Assembly (NCBI GenBank): GCA_030737835.1
Contig: JAUJYN010000012.1
Coordinates: forward strand, 7,749,003 to 7,813,002
Direction of reading: 5' to 3'
DNA: 64,000 nt
Source: Acorus gramineus
Taxonomy: Eukaryota > Streptophyta > Magnoliopsida > Acorales > Acoraceae
The notes beneath the pieces are model-generated. The model searched no databases and was not told where the DNA came from. It saw nothing but the letters and a program-made list of their open reading frames with translations. Numbering within the stretch: the first letter of the stretch is position 1; each line of letters opens with the position of its first letter. This document shows, piece after piece, positions 62,627-64,000 of this stretch. A program made the position numbers and the translations under genes.

Positions 62627-64000
62627 ATTTCTTGCTTGATGGGAAATCATATCTTCTTGGATTTTATCATGGCTTATTTGGAAACAACATCTTTGACATG
62701 AATTTTAGTGTGATTTATTTAGAAATGATGTCTTCAAATCTAACTTATTTTAAAAATGTATCTTGTCATTGAATTTTAATTTGGATATGATATTTTTTCA
62801 TGAAATTTTTTGGGTTTTATTTTAGTCCAAATGTTCACTAACGTAACAACGAGAGCATTTTGTCATATGAGATTGATTGTTGATACACTACTTAATCCAT
62901 TTTATAGCTTGGTCTACAGTTTAGATGTGGTCCCATAACCGTCTATATACCGCGATAGTGTAGTATACACTGAGATATTATCATGGTGTATGAAAATTAA
63001 ATTTTTTTTTCTTTTAAATAAACTAGTTTATCTTAGTGTACTCATCACTTCGTATAATATTATGTACTTCGAGTTCAGATCTTATGTGTGACAATCACAT
63101 AGAATCTCTGTGCTAACCAAGCATTAGGTATGCGCCATGTAGATATGGTTCAAATTAAAGAAAAAAAAATTATGTGTGCATGCACTGTTTTCTTTTGTAA
63201 ATAACATCACAAATGAATGTATTTTCATATAATTGATATTTTTACATAGCACCTATTGGTTGGTTAACATAGATTCTCTGTGATTGTCACATAGAATATT
63301 TGAACTCATTTACTTCAATGGATGAGTGTTCGTTTGATTTTTTTAGTAAAATAAAAACGATGAAAAGTGAAAATGAGGCCATGCACACAGGTTATGCGTA
63401 TCATTTTATATGAGATTGGATCACCATAGGCTAGCTGCATAGCCTCAATGGATGTAGTTGCCCACTTAAAATTCTTAGACAAGTTGTCTGCAGTATGTTT
63501 TTGAAAATTTTAAGATCCGCAGGTTTTTGTTAGGTAAATATTGGAACTCAAAACCATGACCTCATAAAAAGTATAAACTGGTCCAATTAAGTTTGTGTGT
63601 GTGTGTGGCTTGAATGCATTTAATGCATATTTTTTTATAAAAAAGTTCATTTAACAGCCTAACCTAGTATATACTTGGGAAAAGTTGGGGCTGGATCGGA
63701 AGAAAGACTCGTGCATCTTCATCCATAGAAGCATCAAATGTTTCCAAGTATATATATATGTTGCCACAGATCAGACGACAACTTTTGTTATGTGTTGAGG
63801 AACGATTAAATATATTGTATTTTGATTTCTTTTTTTGAGAGAGAGGTGAATAAAATGGAGGGAGAGAACAAAGGGATGATGAAATGGAGGGAGAGAATAG
63901 AAGGCATGGGATCAAATAACCATATGTAATGGGATATGTAATGGAATATGTAATGGGATAATGGATTATTCATCCATATTCCACATTTATGCTTAGGAAT
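62627..64000. other. Upstream flank of X8 gene D to window end
   Basis: 62627-63640 is duplicated upstream sequence shared with genes B and C. A short GT repeat is at 63594-63607. The phrase attctctgtgattgtcacatagaat near 63270 pairs with an inverse near 63090-63108 (tgtgacaatcacatagaatct), a small local inverted repeat. Beyond 63640 I see no gene; the 83-codon minus-strand frame at 63664-63915 has no signature. Confidence 0.55.

Larger units (their letters stand above)
59530..63640 (-). repeat. Right arm of the X8 palindrome
   Basis: The inverse counterpart of 54130-57470, carrying gene D. It includes an extra segment, about 59925-60590, with MITE-like content (aacaatcaaacaacaaaaat near 60326). 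The outermost shared part, at 63420-63640 (ggaactcaaaaccatgacct), also matches 51105-51310 beside gene B and the sequence near 54190-54250 in inverse. Confidence 0.82.

Noticed and set aside
1..64000. CRISPR arrays, rRNA, bacterial operons or viral insertions
   Set aside because: No regular spacer arrays, rRNA segments or viral genes were seen; all strong signals are plant nuclear genes and transposons.

Overview
This is a plant nuclear window. It holds large intron-split genes with GT-AG junctions, AT-rich introns and spacers, many MITE, LINE and LTR remnants, and plant-specific gene families. As I remember the family sequences, the SEC10 protein reads closer to rice than to Arabidopsis. The GNOM-type gene also has GC-rich exons inside an AT-rich landscape. 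Both hint at a monocot, perhaps a non-grass one, but the species cannot be fixed from this window.

Layout. (1) 1-10177, + strand: the 3' two thirds of the exocyst subunit gene SEC10, whose 5' end lies outside the window. (2) 11463-17793, - strand: a complete four-exon ARF-GEF gene of the GNOM family, best matched to GNOM-LIKE 2. (3) 18894-36918, - strand: a complete 19-exon MutS homologue, the plant-specific MSH7 (MSH6-like 2), with LINE relics in its introns. (4) 39710-62508: four small secreted X8-domain (CBM43, Ole e 10-like) genes, A at 39710 (+), B at 50449 (-), C at 55215 (+) and D at 62508 (-). Each has three exons with identical phases and encodes 115-118 residues. C and D lie in arms of a multi-kilobase imperfect palindrome, and B and C form a divergent pair. 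The spacers hold a LINE copy, hAT-like elements, a 3.39-kb solo-LTR-like insertion, a copia-type solo LTR and several MITE families. Many of these have readable target-site duplications, and some have an empty site in a paralogous copy.

How the genes relate. They are not an operon. SEC10 (exocytosis), GNL2 (vesicle traffic in pollen) and Ole e 10-like X8 proteins (callose binding) all belong to families with pollen-tube roles. MSH7 acts in mismatch repair. The grouping may be chance.

Most interesting observation: intron 1 of the GNOM-family gene (16576-17013) is almost entirely one copy of a small inverted-repeat transposon. A second copy sits at 42070-42534. The duplicated target TGCAGG together with the element end builds the splice sites, so splicing removes the element plus one target copy. 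This is the arrangement expected of an intron made by a DNA transposon (introner-like), unless the intron position proves ancestral. Next in interest are a second PCNA-binding-type motif and a repeated N-terminal module in MSH7, the X8 palindrome, and the datable nested insertions beside X8 gene A.
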